Below are positions 20,343 to 32,136 of a stretch of DNA of 64,000 nt, in pieces. The DNA comes from Saprospiraceae bacterium. Lineage in GTDB: Bacteria > Bacteroidota > Bacteroidia > Chitinophagales > Saprospiraceae. A program made the position numbers and the translations under genes. Under the pieces are notes generated by a model, which was given only the letters and a program-made list of their open reading frames with translations, was not told where the DNA came from and made no database searches. Each line of letters opens with the position of its first letter. The first letter of the stretch is position 1. The stretch lies in contig JADJLN010000008.1 in NCBI GenBank assembly GCA_016710115.1, positions 163,008-227,007 of the forward strand, written 5' to 3'.

Positions 20343-22344
20343 ATGATGAATCAAAAAGTTGAGGTGCAGCCCTTGTGGAGCCCCAGCGAGGAAATGGCGC
20401 AGGAAAGCAACCTCCGATCCTTTATGCGCTGGCTTACGGTGACCAGGAATCTCCATTTCCAGGACTACCACGCACTCTGGACCTGGTCTGTTACAGATCC
20501 GCAGGGATTCTGGGAAGCCTTATGGGATTATGCTCCCGTTATAACCCATTCACCTTATTCTTCCGTATGGGATCATGAACAAATGCCCGGTACGCGATGG
20601 TTTCCCGGCTCCACACTCAACTATGGAGAACATTTGCTCAAAGGTGCAGTGCCAGGCAATCCTGCTATTCTCTTTCAATCCGAACGTCAACCGCTGCAGG
20701 AAATACATTGGTCCGAGCTCAGGAAACAGGTAGCTGCTCTGCAGCAGCAACTAGTGAGCCTCGGATTGCAATCCGGTGATCGTGTAGTCGCATTTCTTCC
20801 CAATATACCTGAGGCGACCATTGGCTTGATCGCTTGTTCATCACTCGGTATTATCTGGAGTTCCTGCAGTCCGGATTTCGGCGCCGGATCGGTAATTGAG
20901 CGCTTCGCCCAGATCGAACCGAAAGCAATCATCACCGTGGATGGGTACAGCTACAATGGAAAATCATTCGACAAACGGGATATTGTCAAGGACATTGTAT
21001 CCGCATTGCCGACGCTGGAAGCGGCCATTTTTATCCCCTATCTGACGTCAGATCCTGTGCTTCTGCTGGAGACCAACCTCATTCTCTGGTCAGATATGCT
21101 GGCCGCTCATGACGGACGTGAAATACAAATTCATCCGGTCCCATTTGATCATCCTCTTTGGGTATTGTATTCATCCGGAACGACCGGAAAGCCTAAAGCC
21201 ATTACGCATTCACATGGTGGTGTCCTGCTCGAACATTATAAATATCTCTGGTTTCACAATGATGTCAAACCGGGCGAGCGATACTTCTGGTTCAGTACAA
21301 CAGGATGGATGATGTGGAATTTTGTCCAGGCAAACCTGATGGTCGGTGCTACCATCGTATTGTATGATGGCAGCCCCGGATATCCTGACCTGGGAGTATT
21401 GTGGCGATTGGCAGAAGAGGCCAGCGTGAATCATTTCGGGACATCAGCTCCTTACATTCTCGCTTGTCTGAAAGCGGGCATGACCCCAAAATCACTGGTC
21501 AATCTACAGGCAATACGATCGATCAGTTCAACGGGATCTCCATTGCCTCCGGAAGGGTTTCGGTGGATATACGATGCTGTCGGAGAGAATATCTGGTTGT
21601 GCAGCATGAGCGGTGGGACAGATGTCTGTACTGCTTTCGTGGGAGGATGTCCAACATTACCGGTATATGAAGGGGAGATCCAGTGTCGCGCTTTGGGCTG
21701 TGCATTATACGCATGGGATGACGAAGGTCAGGCTGTGGAAGATCAGATGGGTGAAATGGTGATCACCCGACCGATGCCATCCATGCCTGTGTTTTTCTGG
21801 AACGATCCGGATGGCAGCAAGTATCGGTCCAGTTACTTTGAAGACTTTCCGGGTTTCTGGCGCCATGGTGATTTTATCAAGATAACCAAACGTGGTGGAG
21901 TGGTTATCTATGGTCGTTCCGATGCAACACTCAATCGCCATGGAGTCCGGATCGGAACTGCGGAGATCTATCGGGCGATTGACCTCATCGAAGATATCCG
22001 AGGATGCATTAATCATCAACCTCGAACATGAGGATGGCAGTCATTATATGCCCTTGTTTGTGCAACTCAAAGTGGGAATGACTTTGACTGATGACCTGAA
22101 GTCGCGTATCAATGCCATTTTAAAAGAAAGCTACTCTCCACGTCATGTGCCGGATCAGATCATTTCCTGTCCGGATATTCCCTATACCATGAGTGGCAAG
22201 AAGCTGGAATCTCCCGTGAAGAAATTGATGATGGGCATACCACTTCAACAGTCAGCCAGTCTGGATGCACTTCGAAATCCGGCATCTCTGGACTTTTTCA
22301 TTCGATTTGCCAAAGACTATCGGCAAGGCAGGACGAAAATCTAA
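20343..22344 (+). CDS. Acetoacetyl-CoA synthetase (one frameshift)
   Basis: An ANL-superfamily ligase that activates acetoacetate to acetoacetyl-CoA with ATP. Piece 1 (20343-22031) has the family N-terminal region (PLWSPSEEMAQESNLRSFM), the P-loop YSSGTTGKPKAITHSHGG and the acetoacetate-type motif WLCSMSGGTDVCTAF. Piece 2 (21892-22344) carries the C-terminal subdomain with the catalytic lysine in PYTMSGKKLESPVKK. Removing one G near 22003 restores IRDALIINLEHEDG and gives about 666 residues, the family length. It probably feeds ketone bodies or polyhydroxybutyrate breakdown products into central metabolism. It is divergent from the biotin carboxylase gene. Confidence 0.9.
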
Positions 22345-23977
22345 AATCGCAGAAAGACACCACCCAGAATATTCAAGCCGTAGGTCGGGTACCTGTGCCA
22401 GCGTTCCCGTTTGTTGTTGTTGAGGTTGTTGAGTTGCAACCAGACCCCCGCATTTCTGATCACCTGATAATGTGCTGAAAAACTCAGATCCAGCAAACTG
22501 CCTAGCCGATCTTTTGCCTGTTGATCATTGAGATAATTCACTCCTCGGGCGAGATATCCATCGCCCTGGAGGAGCAAACGGTTGTCCAGCAGGATATACC
22601 TTGCTGTCAGAATCGATTCAAATTCAGGGAGATGCCAGGCGGCATCTTCACTTTTGGGATCGTACATATTCTGCATTACCGTTCCCGAGAAGGTGAATCC
22701 AGGCCACAATTCAATTCCCGCCGTAGCGCTGATATAGACCATGCTGACAGTGTCATACAACACACTGAACCGACGTGTATCCCTGTCGTCCGTGAGAAAC
22801 ATGGCCAGATCGTTCGATTTCTTGAAACCGACCTGTGCCTGATAGTTCCATCCCTGGGCAGCGCCTTTTACACCTCCATAGATGTCCCGATACAGGGTGG
22901 TACGCGGATCCAGTTCCGATACGATAAACGGATTATAGGTCCGCAAATGATCAAAACTGTTCTGGTAATAATCGCCCTGCCACCCGGCATAAATCGACAG
23001 CGCATTCCCGGCAAGATTAAACATCGCCTCCAGATTTGGCAACAACTTCATTCCGTCTGCTGAAATCAGGTTGATACCCACCCGAACACGAAATGCATCA
23101 CCATGAAATGTAAATGCCGGTTTGATATAGAACGTATTGAGATTCTTGGAGATCGTATCGGAAAAAACAGCCAGTTCATTCCCGATATCCAGTGTCAGTG
23201 GATGCGAATCGGAGAACCACCGGGTCAGTTCCAGCTTGAGACCCAGACCGGACTCTTTGGCGTCAAAAAATCGGTCAAAGAATAATAATTTGCACCAATC
23301 GTATAATCCAGGAGCAAATCGTTCACTGAGGTATTGAATACCTCGCCCCCCAATGCGAACCGGTTGAATCGTTGTTTCGTCGCTGATTCATTGAAGGTGG
23401 TATCCAGGTGGTCATACCCGTAAAAGGAAACAATGTCCTGATGAAATCCGATATCGCCATGAACAGTCAAGCGATCAGGCAGGTGCACATTCCCATCCAG
23501 GTCAAAAGCCGTGGAAGTAAACCGTTGATTTTCAAGTTTTTTATTGTCCGCAGCGTGGTAGAGAATACCAAGATGTGCGTCAAATCGGTCTTCTTGTCGA
23601 AACGCATACCCACCTGCCACATAGGGCGAAGCAGGCAGTCCATATCCAGCTTTTACAAAACCATTGAAATGGTCCAGTACCTGGTCGCGTTTGAAAGCGA
23701 GTGGGCGTAACCTCGGAGCAGGATAATCCAGATGTGAAGGTCTGGCATCGACGAAGTATGTCTGTCGTTGAACTGTAGTATCCAAGGCAAGACTGGCGGG
23801 TGAAATACCCACTTTCTGAGCATCCTCCAGTCGGGCATCAAAATTCTTGACAATTTCGACAGCTTCAGTTGGCAGTTCTTTGGTTTGCGCAGTGAGATAA
23901 CCAGGTATCATCACACCTGCCCATACGAGTGGGGCGACCAGGCGAAAGATCAAGTGGGATAGAGAGGTATGTGTCAT
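22341..23977 (-). CDS. Predicted outer-membrane beta-barrel protein (one frameshift)
   Basis: Two pieces, 23225-23977 and a GTG-started frame 22341-23081, join into one protein of about 545 residues. It has an N-terminal signal peptide (LVAPLVWAGVMIPGYLTAQ), alternating strand-like segments throughout and a C-terminus ending V-F-L-R-F, typical of outer-membrane barrels. Six A at 23265-23270 (plus strand) should be seven, which joins YYSLTDFF to DAKESGLGLKLE; the bridge stays open and adds more barrel strands. Similar proteins are often called TonB-dependent receptor, but I see no TonB box or plug domain, so I do not use that name. It follows the large TPR gene by 1 bp and is surely co-translated. 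Confidence 0.75.
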
Positions 23978-23978
23978 A

Positions 23979-26900
23979 TTAGCGGTCGCTGTCTTCTTGT
24001 AGTTCTAATAATTCAGACTTGTCAGGGGCTATCAGTCGGTTTGACTTACTTTCCAAAACACCAATTTGGGCCAATCGGTCTCGGGCATCCTGCCGGATGG
24101 ACTCATCCCCCTGATAATTATCCAGGAGCCCTTCCAGAGCTGCTCGGGCGTTGAACAGGTCATTTTCCTCCACAAACACATCCGAAAGGATGAGAATACA
24201 ACGAGCGACCCATTGTTCGTATTCGGGGATCTTCTGGTTGGATAACAGACACCATTCCCGACAACGGTCGAATGATCGCTGCCTGAAATAAATCTCTGCA
24301 ATCAGGTAATGCGATTCGCCCTTCAATTCACTGTCCAATTGATTCATCACTTCAGTGAACAGAGGTAAGGCAAGATCGTCCTGTTTGCGATCGAAAAGCA
24401 CTTTTGCCTTGTAAAAACGGGCTTGACCGGTCTGTTTATGATTCGCCTGGGCATTCGCCATGACTTTATCTGCCAGATTCAAGACTTCATCTTCCCTGCC
24501 GATTCGATAGGCAGAACGCAACGCCCCCAACTGTGCTTCAAATCGGATCGCTTCATTACTGGCAGCCGTTTCCAGAGCCTGATAGAAGGCAAGTGACTTG
24601 GTGTAGTTTTCCTGGTAATTATAACTGATGACAGCCGCTTTTTCCAGTGCAGTTTCATAGAAACGGCTCGCTCCCCGGGTAACCACTTCCTCGTAATCAA
24701 CGATTGCTTCGTCATAGCGTTTCAAGACACTGAAACATTCTGCACGGCGGAAGTGCGCGGACAAGACATGCAAGCCCCCTGGATAACGTTGGAGATACTG
24801 ACCATATGCGGTTATTGCTTTTTCATAAGATCCAGCTTCATACAGATTATCAGCCGACTTGAATTGCAGGGAATCACGGGAAGCATCGCTGACACTGTAT
24901 CCACTGGATTCCAGTAAGGCAAAATAATCATCCGGACTAGACAGGTCCCGAACGTAGATTTCTTCCAGTGCCGCCAGGGAAGCCCGGCGTTCATTTTCAT
25001 CCGGATTATTCGCGAGCACCTGTTTGTATTGCCGGATCGCCTCCTGTAAATCACCCTGATTGTAACTGATCAATCCCAGTTTGAGATAGGCGGCATTGAT
25101 CAAATCAGATGATTTTGCATAATTCTTGATCAACTGGCTGAACGGACTGACAGATTCATTCATCTTGCCAAGTTCCAGGTAGGTAATTCCGATCTCGTAA
25201 AGGGCATCATCTGCAAAATCTGAATTGGGAAAGGAAGAGATCAATTCTTCCAGCTCGATCACTTTTTCATACGGCTTGCCCTGCAGCCCCAGGATGATAG
25301 CAGATTGGTACCTGGCATAGTGAAACCCTGCATATTTATTTTTGATGGCATCGTTGTAAAAAGTGAGTGCCTCCGGATATTTATTATTCTTGAAATAACA
25401 GTCACCCGTTCGGATCACAGCATCACCCAGCACATTGTTTCGAATACTGGCGTTCCTGATCCTGGACAGATCGCGCTTGATTCCAGCCACAGCATCCTGA
25501 AAGTAGCCTAGAGCACGGTTGTGGTTATTCGTTTTCAGGTAGTTGTATCCCTGGATATAATTGGCCAGGTGGACTGAGCCTTCTTCCGGTAGATCATTGA
25601 TCGTTTTGGACAGGGTCAGGAATTTGCTCAGCTCGGATATGCTTTCTTGATAGTTTTTCTGCTGGTGATAGAGTTCGCCCAATTGAAAAGTTGCCAATGC
25701 CTTTGTCAGTGGATCAACCGGAGTTGATAATGACTTTTTCAAATAGGGCAGAGCCTGATCATCTTCATTTGCCAGTCGCAGTTGAATGGCCTTGCGATAA
25801 TGGACTTTTTGATAGGCTTCCTTCAATTGAGGAGATTTCAGAGACGCACTCTGCAGATACTCCAAAGCATATTCAACATCTCCGGTCTTTACGAGAAGAA
25901 TGCTCAGGAGTTCCTGTGCTTCGCTATGATGGGGTGACTTTTCTGAAATTTCAGCAAATCCCTGTATCGCCTCCCGATCCACACGCAATTCATAGCTCAG
26001 TTTGGAAAAATGGAAAAGTGCATCTTCGGCGAGGACAGGTAGGAACAACATCTTTGAAGCAGATCGAAACGCATTTCTGGCTGCCAGCTTGTCGCCTGAC
26101 TTCAAGTACGCATCCCCGGGATATACATCGCCTGTTGACCCATTTCGTCTTCATTCCGACTGAGAGGCTCGAGGTTCCCGACGGCATCTGCATACTGTCC
26201 AGCCTGATATTGGCAAAAACCAAGTTGATAGAAATCAGCGGCTTGCATACTGCCACTTCGATCAGCATAATAGACCAGATGGGGCAGGGCTACCTGATAT
26301 TCTCCCCGTTCAAAATAGGAGCGTCCCAGCAATTGATGGATCTCCATTTCATTTTCGACAGGACCGCTCAATTTGAGTTCAGCATAGGCAATCAGTTCGT
26401 CATATTTCTGTTGGGCAAACAGAATCTGACTGATGACATAGGGCATGTATTTGGCGTACTTGGGAGAGGATTCAACCCGTCGAAAGGAACTGATCGCCTC
26501 ATCGTACTGGCCTTCAAAAAACAGGGTCATCCCGTAATAATAGTTAGCCGGGTAATAGTTGTCATTCCGGATATCCCGGATTTCGCTGAAAGAAGACTTT
26601 GCCTGTGTGAACTCCTTTTTGACAAAATGACAATATCCCTTCCTGAAGATTGCCTCGCTTCGTTGCGCTTCGCCAAGTCCGCGCATATTCACCATGGAAT
26701 AGAAGTGAATAGCCTGTGCGTAATCCCGGGCATTGAAATAGTAATCAGCGGCCTCAAGCAGTGCCTGGTTGCCCATTGGATCCGGTGAAGTGCTGCGTGC
26801 AAACTCCAGTAATTTTCGTTCTCCCTGTGGGTCCTGCGATCGAATAGCTGATTGTGCGCGCATCAACCCGGCAAGTTCCATCTGTTGAAGAGCCAACGGT

Positions 26901-27091
26901 TCCTGTGGTGGCCGTGGCCGTTCTAGAAATAATGACAATTTGCGCTCGCTTTCCTGAAACAAACCCAGATCCATATCCTCCCTGCCTTCTTTCATCGGGG
27001 CATAAGGTTCTGTAAAACGGCTTGTCTTCTGGCTATGAAGCGGAGTTGAAATCAACCCGAGAAAGAGGAAGGGAATGAAAAAGCGAGACAT
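23979..27091 (-). CDS. Large TPR-repeat protein, exported (one frameshift)
   Basis: Pieces 26102-27202 and 23979-26105 make one protein of about 1,037 residues from the ATG at 27091. It begins with a signal peptide (MSRFFIPFLFLGLISTPLHS) and consists almost wholly of tetratricopeptide-like repeats (for example YYFNARDYAQAIHFYSMVNM, ALYEIGITYLELGKMNESVS, KAKVLFDRKQDDLALPLF). Four C at 26114-26117 (plus strand) should be five, restoring YIPGDAYLKSGDKLAARNAF. The likely location is periplasm, acting as a scaffold. The barrel gene starts 1 bp after it. This TPR-barrel arrangement recurs in Bacteroidota but has no assigned function that I know. The longer in-frame start at 27202 would place about 37 non-signal residues first. 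Confidence 0.82.
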
Positions 27092-27153
27092 ATATTTCGG
27101 GATTATCCTGCTAAATAACTGATGGAATACCATGCGATGATAGACCAAACGCA

Positions 27154-27161
27154 CAAAAGTA
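27154..27161 (-). promoter_or_regulatory. Candidate -7 element of the TPR/barrel operon
   Basis: TACTTTTG on the minus strand matches TAnnTTTG 63 bp before the ATG at 27091, inside a very AT-rich intergenic stretch (27120-27205). Confidence 0.45.
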
Positions 27162-27282
27162 GAGAAAAATATGATAAATATTTTTAATCTGTTGATAATC
27201 AATTAGCTGTCATGGGCCTCTCCCGTCTTTTCATCCCGGGTTTGGCAGGTAATTTGCACGTGTTCAGACAGTAACAGAAGGA

Positions 27283-29537
27283 ATGATCAACAACTGGAGA
27301 TGGATTCGTTGGTTCCTGCTTGTTCTGCCTGTTTGCGGAATAACACAACCAACCGATAGTTTATTGCAGGTATTGCAACGCAGTGCCCGTGATACACATC
27401 GTATCGTCCTGCTCCATGCACTGACGGATCAATTCAAGAAAGCAGATCAGGATACCGCTTTTCATTATGGCTGGCAGGCATACCAGCTCAGTAAGGAACT
27501 CAACTGGGTCAGTGGAGAAGCTCGGTCGCTATACCAGCTCGGCCTGCTGTATCGCGATAAAGGAGAAAATGATCAGGCTATTGCCTACCTCCGGCAATCG
27601 GCAGATCTGTTTGCAACCATCCCGGATCCGGGAGGGCAGGCAACCAGTCTGAGACGAATCGCATTCCTCTATTCCAGTGATGGCGACTATCCGATGGCAA
27701 GCCAGGTGTATCAGGAGGCACTCGCCATCGCTATGGCAGGCAATGAACAGGAAGTGATTGCCAAGATCCTGTCGGGCATGACCGGCCTGTACCGACTGCA
27801 AGGAGAATATGATCTGGCGGTCAAATACGGTCTGCAGGCTATGGAACTCCAGGAAGATATGGGTGATCTGGAAGGGTTGACCTATACGCTGGACCGATTG
27901 GGTGTAGTATACAAGCTTCAGGAAGACTATAAAAAGGCGCTGGACTTTTATCAACGGGCCTTGCTGTTACGTCAGTCACTTCCCGACAAGAAGGTGTCCG
28001 ATCTGGCTTATTCCTCCATGGTGATCGGTGAAACGTACATGGCATTGGACAGTCTGAAAGCAGCTCAAAAGCGCATGAACAGGCTCTGCAATGGTACAAA
28101 CAGGCAAATGACAAATCAGGTATTGCCTATGCGACTTATCAACTCGGCGAAGTTGCCCGGCAGGATGGACGGAAAGAAGAGGCTCTCCGATTCCTTCTCG
28201 CTGCCCGAAAGCAGTTTGAAAAGGAATCCATTCCGCGTGGAGAAGTCAATGCACTGTACAGCCTGACTGCATTGATGCTGGAACAAGGCAAATTTGATGA
28301 AGCGAATATATATGCCGAACCATTTTACCGAATGGCCGATTGGCTCGGCAGTCGTAACCACCGAATGAATGCCCGATTCTTTCGCTATCAGATTGCCAAG
28401 GGCAGGAAACAGTGGGCAGAGGCACTTCGCTTGCACGAGGAATATCTGGTCGTTAAAGATTCCCTGTGGAATGAAGAAAACGGTGCTGAAATCGCGCGGC
28501 TGGAAGCGAGTTATTCCTTGCGACAAAAGGATCAGGAGAATGTCCATCTCCGCATGGAAAAGGAATTGGCTGAATCCAGTCTGGTCGCCCAGAGACAGAG
28601 GACCCTTGCACTGGTGGCTCTGCTGTTTCTCATACTTGTTGTAGCTATCCTTCTCTTTCGGGTGGTTCGCAAGGAAAAGAACCATATTGAAACATTGGAA
28701 CGCAAAAATGAAGTTATTGAAACGCAACGACAGGCATTACAGGTTGCAGAAATCGAATTGAAAGCAATTAATGTCAATCTGGAAGAGATCGTCGGTGTCC
28801 GCACGGAAGAATTGCGACGGTCAAACGACAAGCTGGAACAATACGCTTACCTCGCATCCCATGACCTCAAACAGCCACTGAGGACAATTTCAGGTTTTGC
28901 ACAATTACTGGAACGGGAATGGTTCAAATCGGGCGAGGAAAATGCCCGGATCGCAGAGTACATACAGTACATCACAGGCGGCGTAAAATATATGAACCAA
29001 CTGATCGACAATATTCTCAAATCATCCAGATATGCCATCAGTGATGGAAACAAATTTCAGGAAATTCATCTGGAGGATATCCTCACCCAGGTCAAATCCA
29101 ATCTGCAACGTCAACTCCTGTCTTCCGGTGCAGTCATTCATGCGGAACTTCCAGATCTGCCCATCCAGGCTGTGCGTGTCAAAATCGAACAACTGTTACA
29201 GAACCTGCTGACCAATGCGATCAAATTCAGACGTCCACATGAAAACCCGGTGATTCACATCGCGGTAACGGACAAGGAAGATGCGATCCAGTTGTCAATC
29301 TCAGATAATGGAATCGGGATTCCGGAAGAATCTCAAGAATCCATTTTTCAGATGTTTCGTCAATTGGACCGATCGCCTGATCTGGCCGGTGTCGGGTTGG
29401 GTCTCACCATCTGCCGAAAGATTGCCGAGCAACACGGAGGAACCATTTGGGTGGAATCACACCCCGGCAAAGGATCCACTTTTCATGTTACACTCAAGAA
29501 GGATCCGGTTATACAAGCAAACCAGGAGGCGGCATAA
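27283..29537 (+). CDS. TPR-domain sensor histidine kinase (one frameshift)
   Basis: A membrane-bound two-component kinase. Piece 1 (27283-28266) has a signal/anchor segment (WFLLVLPVCGITQ) and five or more TPR units. Piece 2 (28272-29537) continues the repeats, then one membrane helix (LVALLFLILVVAILLFRVV), a coiled coil, the phospho-acceptor box YLASHDLKQPLRTISGFAQL, the N-box NLLTNAIKFRRP and the G-boxes DNGIGIPEE and GVGLGLTICRKIAEQHGG. Four A at 28067-28070 should be five, which restores AAQKAHEQALQWYKQ and several TPRs between the pieces (about 751 residues). The TPR region would be periplasmic. No response regulator is encoded nearby. Its stop abuts the convergent rocD stop. Confidence 0.88.
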
Positions 29538-30777
29538 TCAGGCAGAAAAAGAGGAAATTGTCGATTCGATGATCGAGCAGCATTCGATCATTTCCTCTTC
29601 CCCGGATCACCAATGGCGGTGCAAAACGAATGATATTCCCGTGTGTGGGTTTGGCGAGCAATCCGTTCTCTGCCAGGGCAAGGCAAATATTCCATGCTGT
29701 CTGGCTGTCCGGATCATCATTGATCACGATAGCATTCAACAGTCCTTTCCCGCGCACCAGCCCAAGCAAAGGATGCGTGGCCACCAATGTATTCATCCGT
29801 TCCCGAAACAGTTGACCCATCTGTTGGGCCTTGTTTGCCAGATCTTCTTCAACAACAACCTCCAGCGCCGCCCTGGCCACTGCACAAGCTAATGGATTGC
29901 CACCAAATGTTGATCCATGTTCTCCGGGTTTGATCGTCAGCATGACTTCGTCATCTGCCAATACTGCAGATACAGGAAAAACTCCGCCAGACAGCGCCTT
30001 TCCAAGTATCAGGATATCGGGTTTGACATCCTCATGATCACATGCCAGGCGCATTCCAGTTCTGGCAATCCCCGTCTGAACCTCATCGGCTATCATCAGG
30101 ACGTTGGCTCGCGTACACCGATCCCGAACTCCCCGCAGATAGCCGGGATCCGGCACGACTACTCCCGCCTCACCCTGGATCGGTTCAAACATGAATCCCG
30201 CCACATCAGGATCTTTCAATGCTTCATCCAGCGCATTCAGGTCGTTGTAGGGTATGATTTCGTAACCCGTCATAAACGGTCCGAAACCGATTCGACTACT
30301 CGGATCCGTGCTGGAAGAAATTGCTGCCAGCGTTCGACCCCAGAAGTTCCCCTCTACAAAAATGATCTTCGCCTGATTCTTCGGAATACCCTTCACATCG
30401 TATCCCCAACGGCGACAGAGCTTGACCGCTGCTTCTCCGGCTTCTACGCCGCTGTTGGCAGGCAGTACCTTGTCGTATCCAAAGTAGGATGTGACATACT
30501 CTTCATAGGGACCCAACTGGTCATTGTAGAAGGCTCTTGAGGTCAACGTCAGTTCCTTTGCCTGATCAACCAGTGCTTGCACGATCCGCGGATGGCAGTG
30601 CCCCTGATTAACCGCCGAATAGGCTGACAGAAAATCAAAATACCGCTTGCCCGTTACATCCCAGACATGCACTCCCTGGCCCCGTTGGAGCACTACAGGT
30701 AGTGGATGATAATTATGTGCACCATACCGATGTTCCTGGTCAATAAACAGTTGGGCCGGTGTTTCTATCGTCAACAT
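29538..30777 (-). CDS. rocD: Ornithine aminotransferase (one frameshift near the 3' end)
   Basis: A PLP enzyme that moves the delta-amino group of ornithine to 2-oxoglutarate, giving glutamate semialdehyde; part of arginine catabolism and proline synthesis. The sequence shows IDQEHRYGAHNYHPLPVVL, NSGVEAGEAAVKLCRRWGY, VEGNFWGRTLAAISSSTD, IADEVQTGIARTG and the PLP lysine in ILGKALSGGVFPVSA. The frame then runs into an odd tail at 29509. Removing one G from the C4 run at 29600-29603 (plus strand) gives a family-like end, EEEMIECCSIIESTISSFSA, stopping at 29538, directly against the kinase stop. Start at 30777 (M-L-T-I-E-T) chosen over 30792. Alanine dehydrogenase lies 24 bp upstream. Confidence 0.93.
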
Positions 30778-30801
30778 CAAGCTTCTTTTCAAGCATTCAG
30801 A

Positions 30802-31913
30802 TCAAAGTACCGTTTCAACAGGCACATAGGGCAGGTTGAATGCATCGGCAACTCCTTCATAGACTACTTTCCCATTCACAACGTTGAGCCCCTTCCGCAA
30901 TGGCAGGTTTTCTTCACAGGCTGCCTTCCAACCTTTATCGGCAAGTTGAATAGCATAGGGGAGAGTGGCATTTGTCAGGGCTATCGTCGAAGTATAGGGT
31001 ACCGCTCCGGGCATGTTCGCTACACTGTAATGTACAACCCCATCAATGATATAGATTGGATCCTCATGGGTTGTTGGTCTTGTCGTTTCAAAACAGCCAC
31101 CCTGGTCTACAGCTACGTCGACCATTACAGTACCTGGGCGCATCTCTTTCAACATATCTCTTCGGATCAGATTTGGTGCCTTGGCACCAGGGATCAGGAC
31201 AGCGCCGACAATCAGTTCGCTTGTTCGAATCTCCTGAACAATGTTGAATTCATTGGAATACATGGTCATCACGTTAGCCGGCATGACATCAGCCAGATAA
31301 CGCAACCGCGGAAGGCTGATATCCATAATAGTCACTTGGGCACCCAGTCCCGCTGCCATCTTTGCCGCTTGCATACCGACAATTCCCCGCCCAAAATCAG
31401 GACTTTGGCCGGGCGAACTCCGGGTACGCCACCCAACAATATGCCGATGCCACCCGATGGTTTCTCCAGATATTTTGCTCCTTCCTGAATGGCCATACGT
31501 CCGGCAACTTCCGACATTGGAACCAGCAATGGCAGGCTCCGGTCAGGTAACTCCACAGTTTCATAAGCCAGACACACAGCGCCACTGTCGATCATGGCAC
31601 GAGTCAATGGTTCGTAGGATGCAAAGTGGAAATAGGTAAATATCAACTGATCTTTGCGAATCAGTTTATATTCTGATTCAATCGGCTCCTTTACTTTGAT
31701 GATCATCTCTGCAATAGCATACACCTCTTCTATTGTAGACAGAATTTTTGCCCCTGCTTCTACATAGACTTCATCCGGGAAACCCGAACTGACACCAGCA
31801 GAAGACTGGACATAGACCGTGTGATTTCGTTTTGTGAGTTCAAGTGTACCGGCTGGCGTTAAGGCAACACGGTTCTCACTGCTTTTGATTTCCTTTGGAA
31901 CACCGATGATCAT
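30802..31913 (-). CDS. ald: Alanine dehydrogenase (one frameshift)
   Basis: NAD-dependent reversible deamination of L-alanine to pyruvate and ammonium. Piece 1 (31332-31913) has MIIGVPKEIKSSENRVALTP, the substrate-binding KVKEP, and FTYFHFASYEPLT with the catalytic His; piece 2 (30802-31374) has VGMQAAKMAAGLGAQV of the Rossmann fold, then MLKEMRPGTVMVDVAVDQGG and HYSVANMPGAVPYTST. Four C at 31385-31388 (plus strand) should be five, which restores the dinucleotide loop GGGIVGMQAAKMA and a 370-residue protein of exactly family length. It is followed by rocD on the same strand, so amino-acid nitrogen metabolism is a shared theme. Confidence 0.95.
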
Positions 31914-31940
31914 ACTGCTTCAAATTATTTCATGAGGGGG

Positions 31941-31948
31941 CGAAGTTA
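31941..31948 (-). promoter_or_regulatory. Candidate -7 element of ald-rocD
   Basis: TAACTTCG on the minus strand, a TAnnTTTG variant, 27 bp before the ald start codon; a TTTTTTG tract about 25 bp further upstream could hold the -33 element. Confidence 0.35.
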
Positions 31949-32004
31949 CATCCTCCAGCCCATTTCATGATAGCAAAAAACCCGAATACACGGCTTTCCA
32001 GGCA

Positions 32005-32033
32005 TAAAAAAAGCCCGTGACTATGCACGAGCT
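32005..32033 (-). terminator. Intrinsic terminator downstream of mqnD
   Basis: On the minus strand, stem AGCxCGTG/CACGxGCT (32012-32033, 6-nt loop) followed by T7 (32005-32011), about 100 bp past the mqnD stop. Confidence 0.7.
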
Positions 32034-32136
32034 TCAGAAATGGACGAAATAATTGCGTAACCCAAATTTACACATGATCAAAAAGTACAATATTCATGCC
32101 AATTATATGATAAAAAAGGATCATACGATGATTGAG

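Noticed and set aside
22341..23977. Calling the barrel protein a TonB-dependent receptor
   Set aside because: No TonB box or plug domain can be seen in the corrected sequence.
25691..26788. A 365-codon plus-strand open frame opposite the large TPR gene
   Set aside because: It is antisense to well-supported TPR coding, shows no family motifs and straddles the TPR frameshift; a codon-composition shadow.
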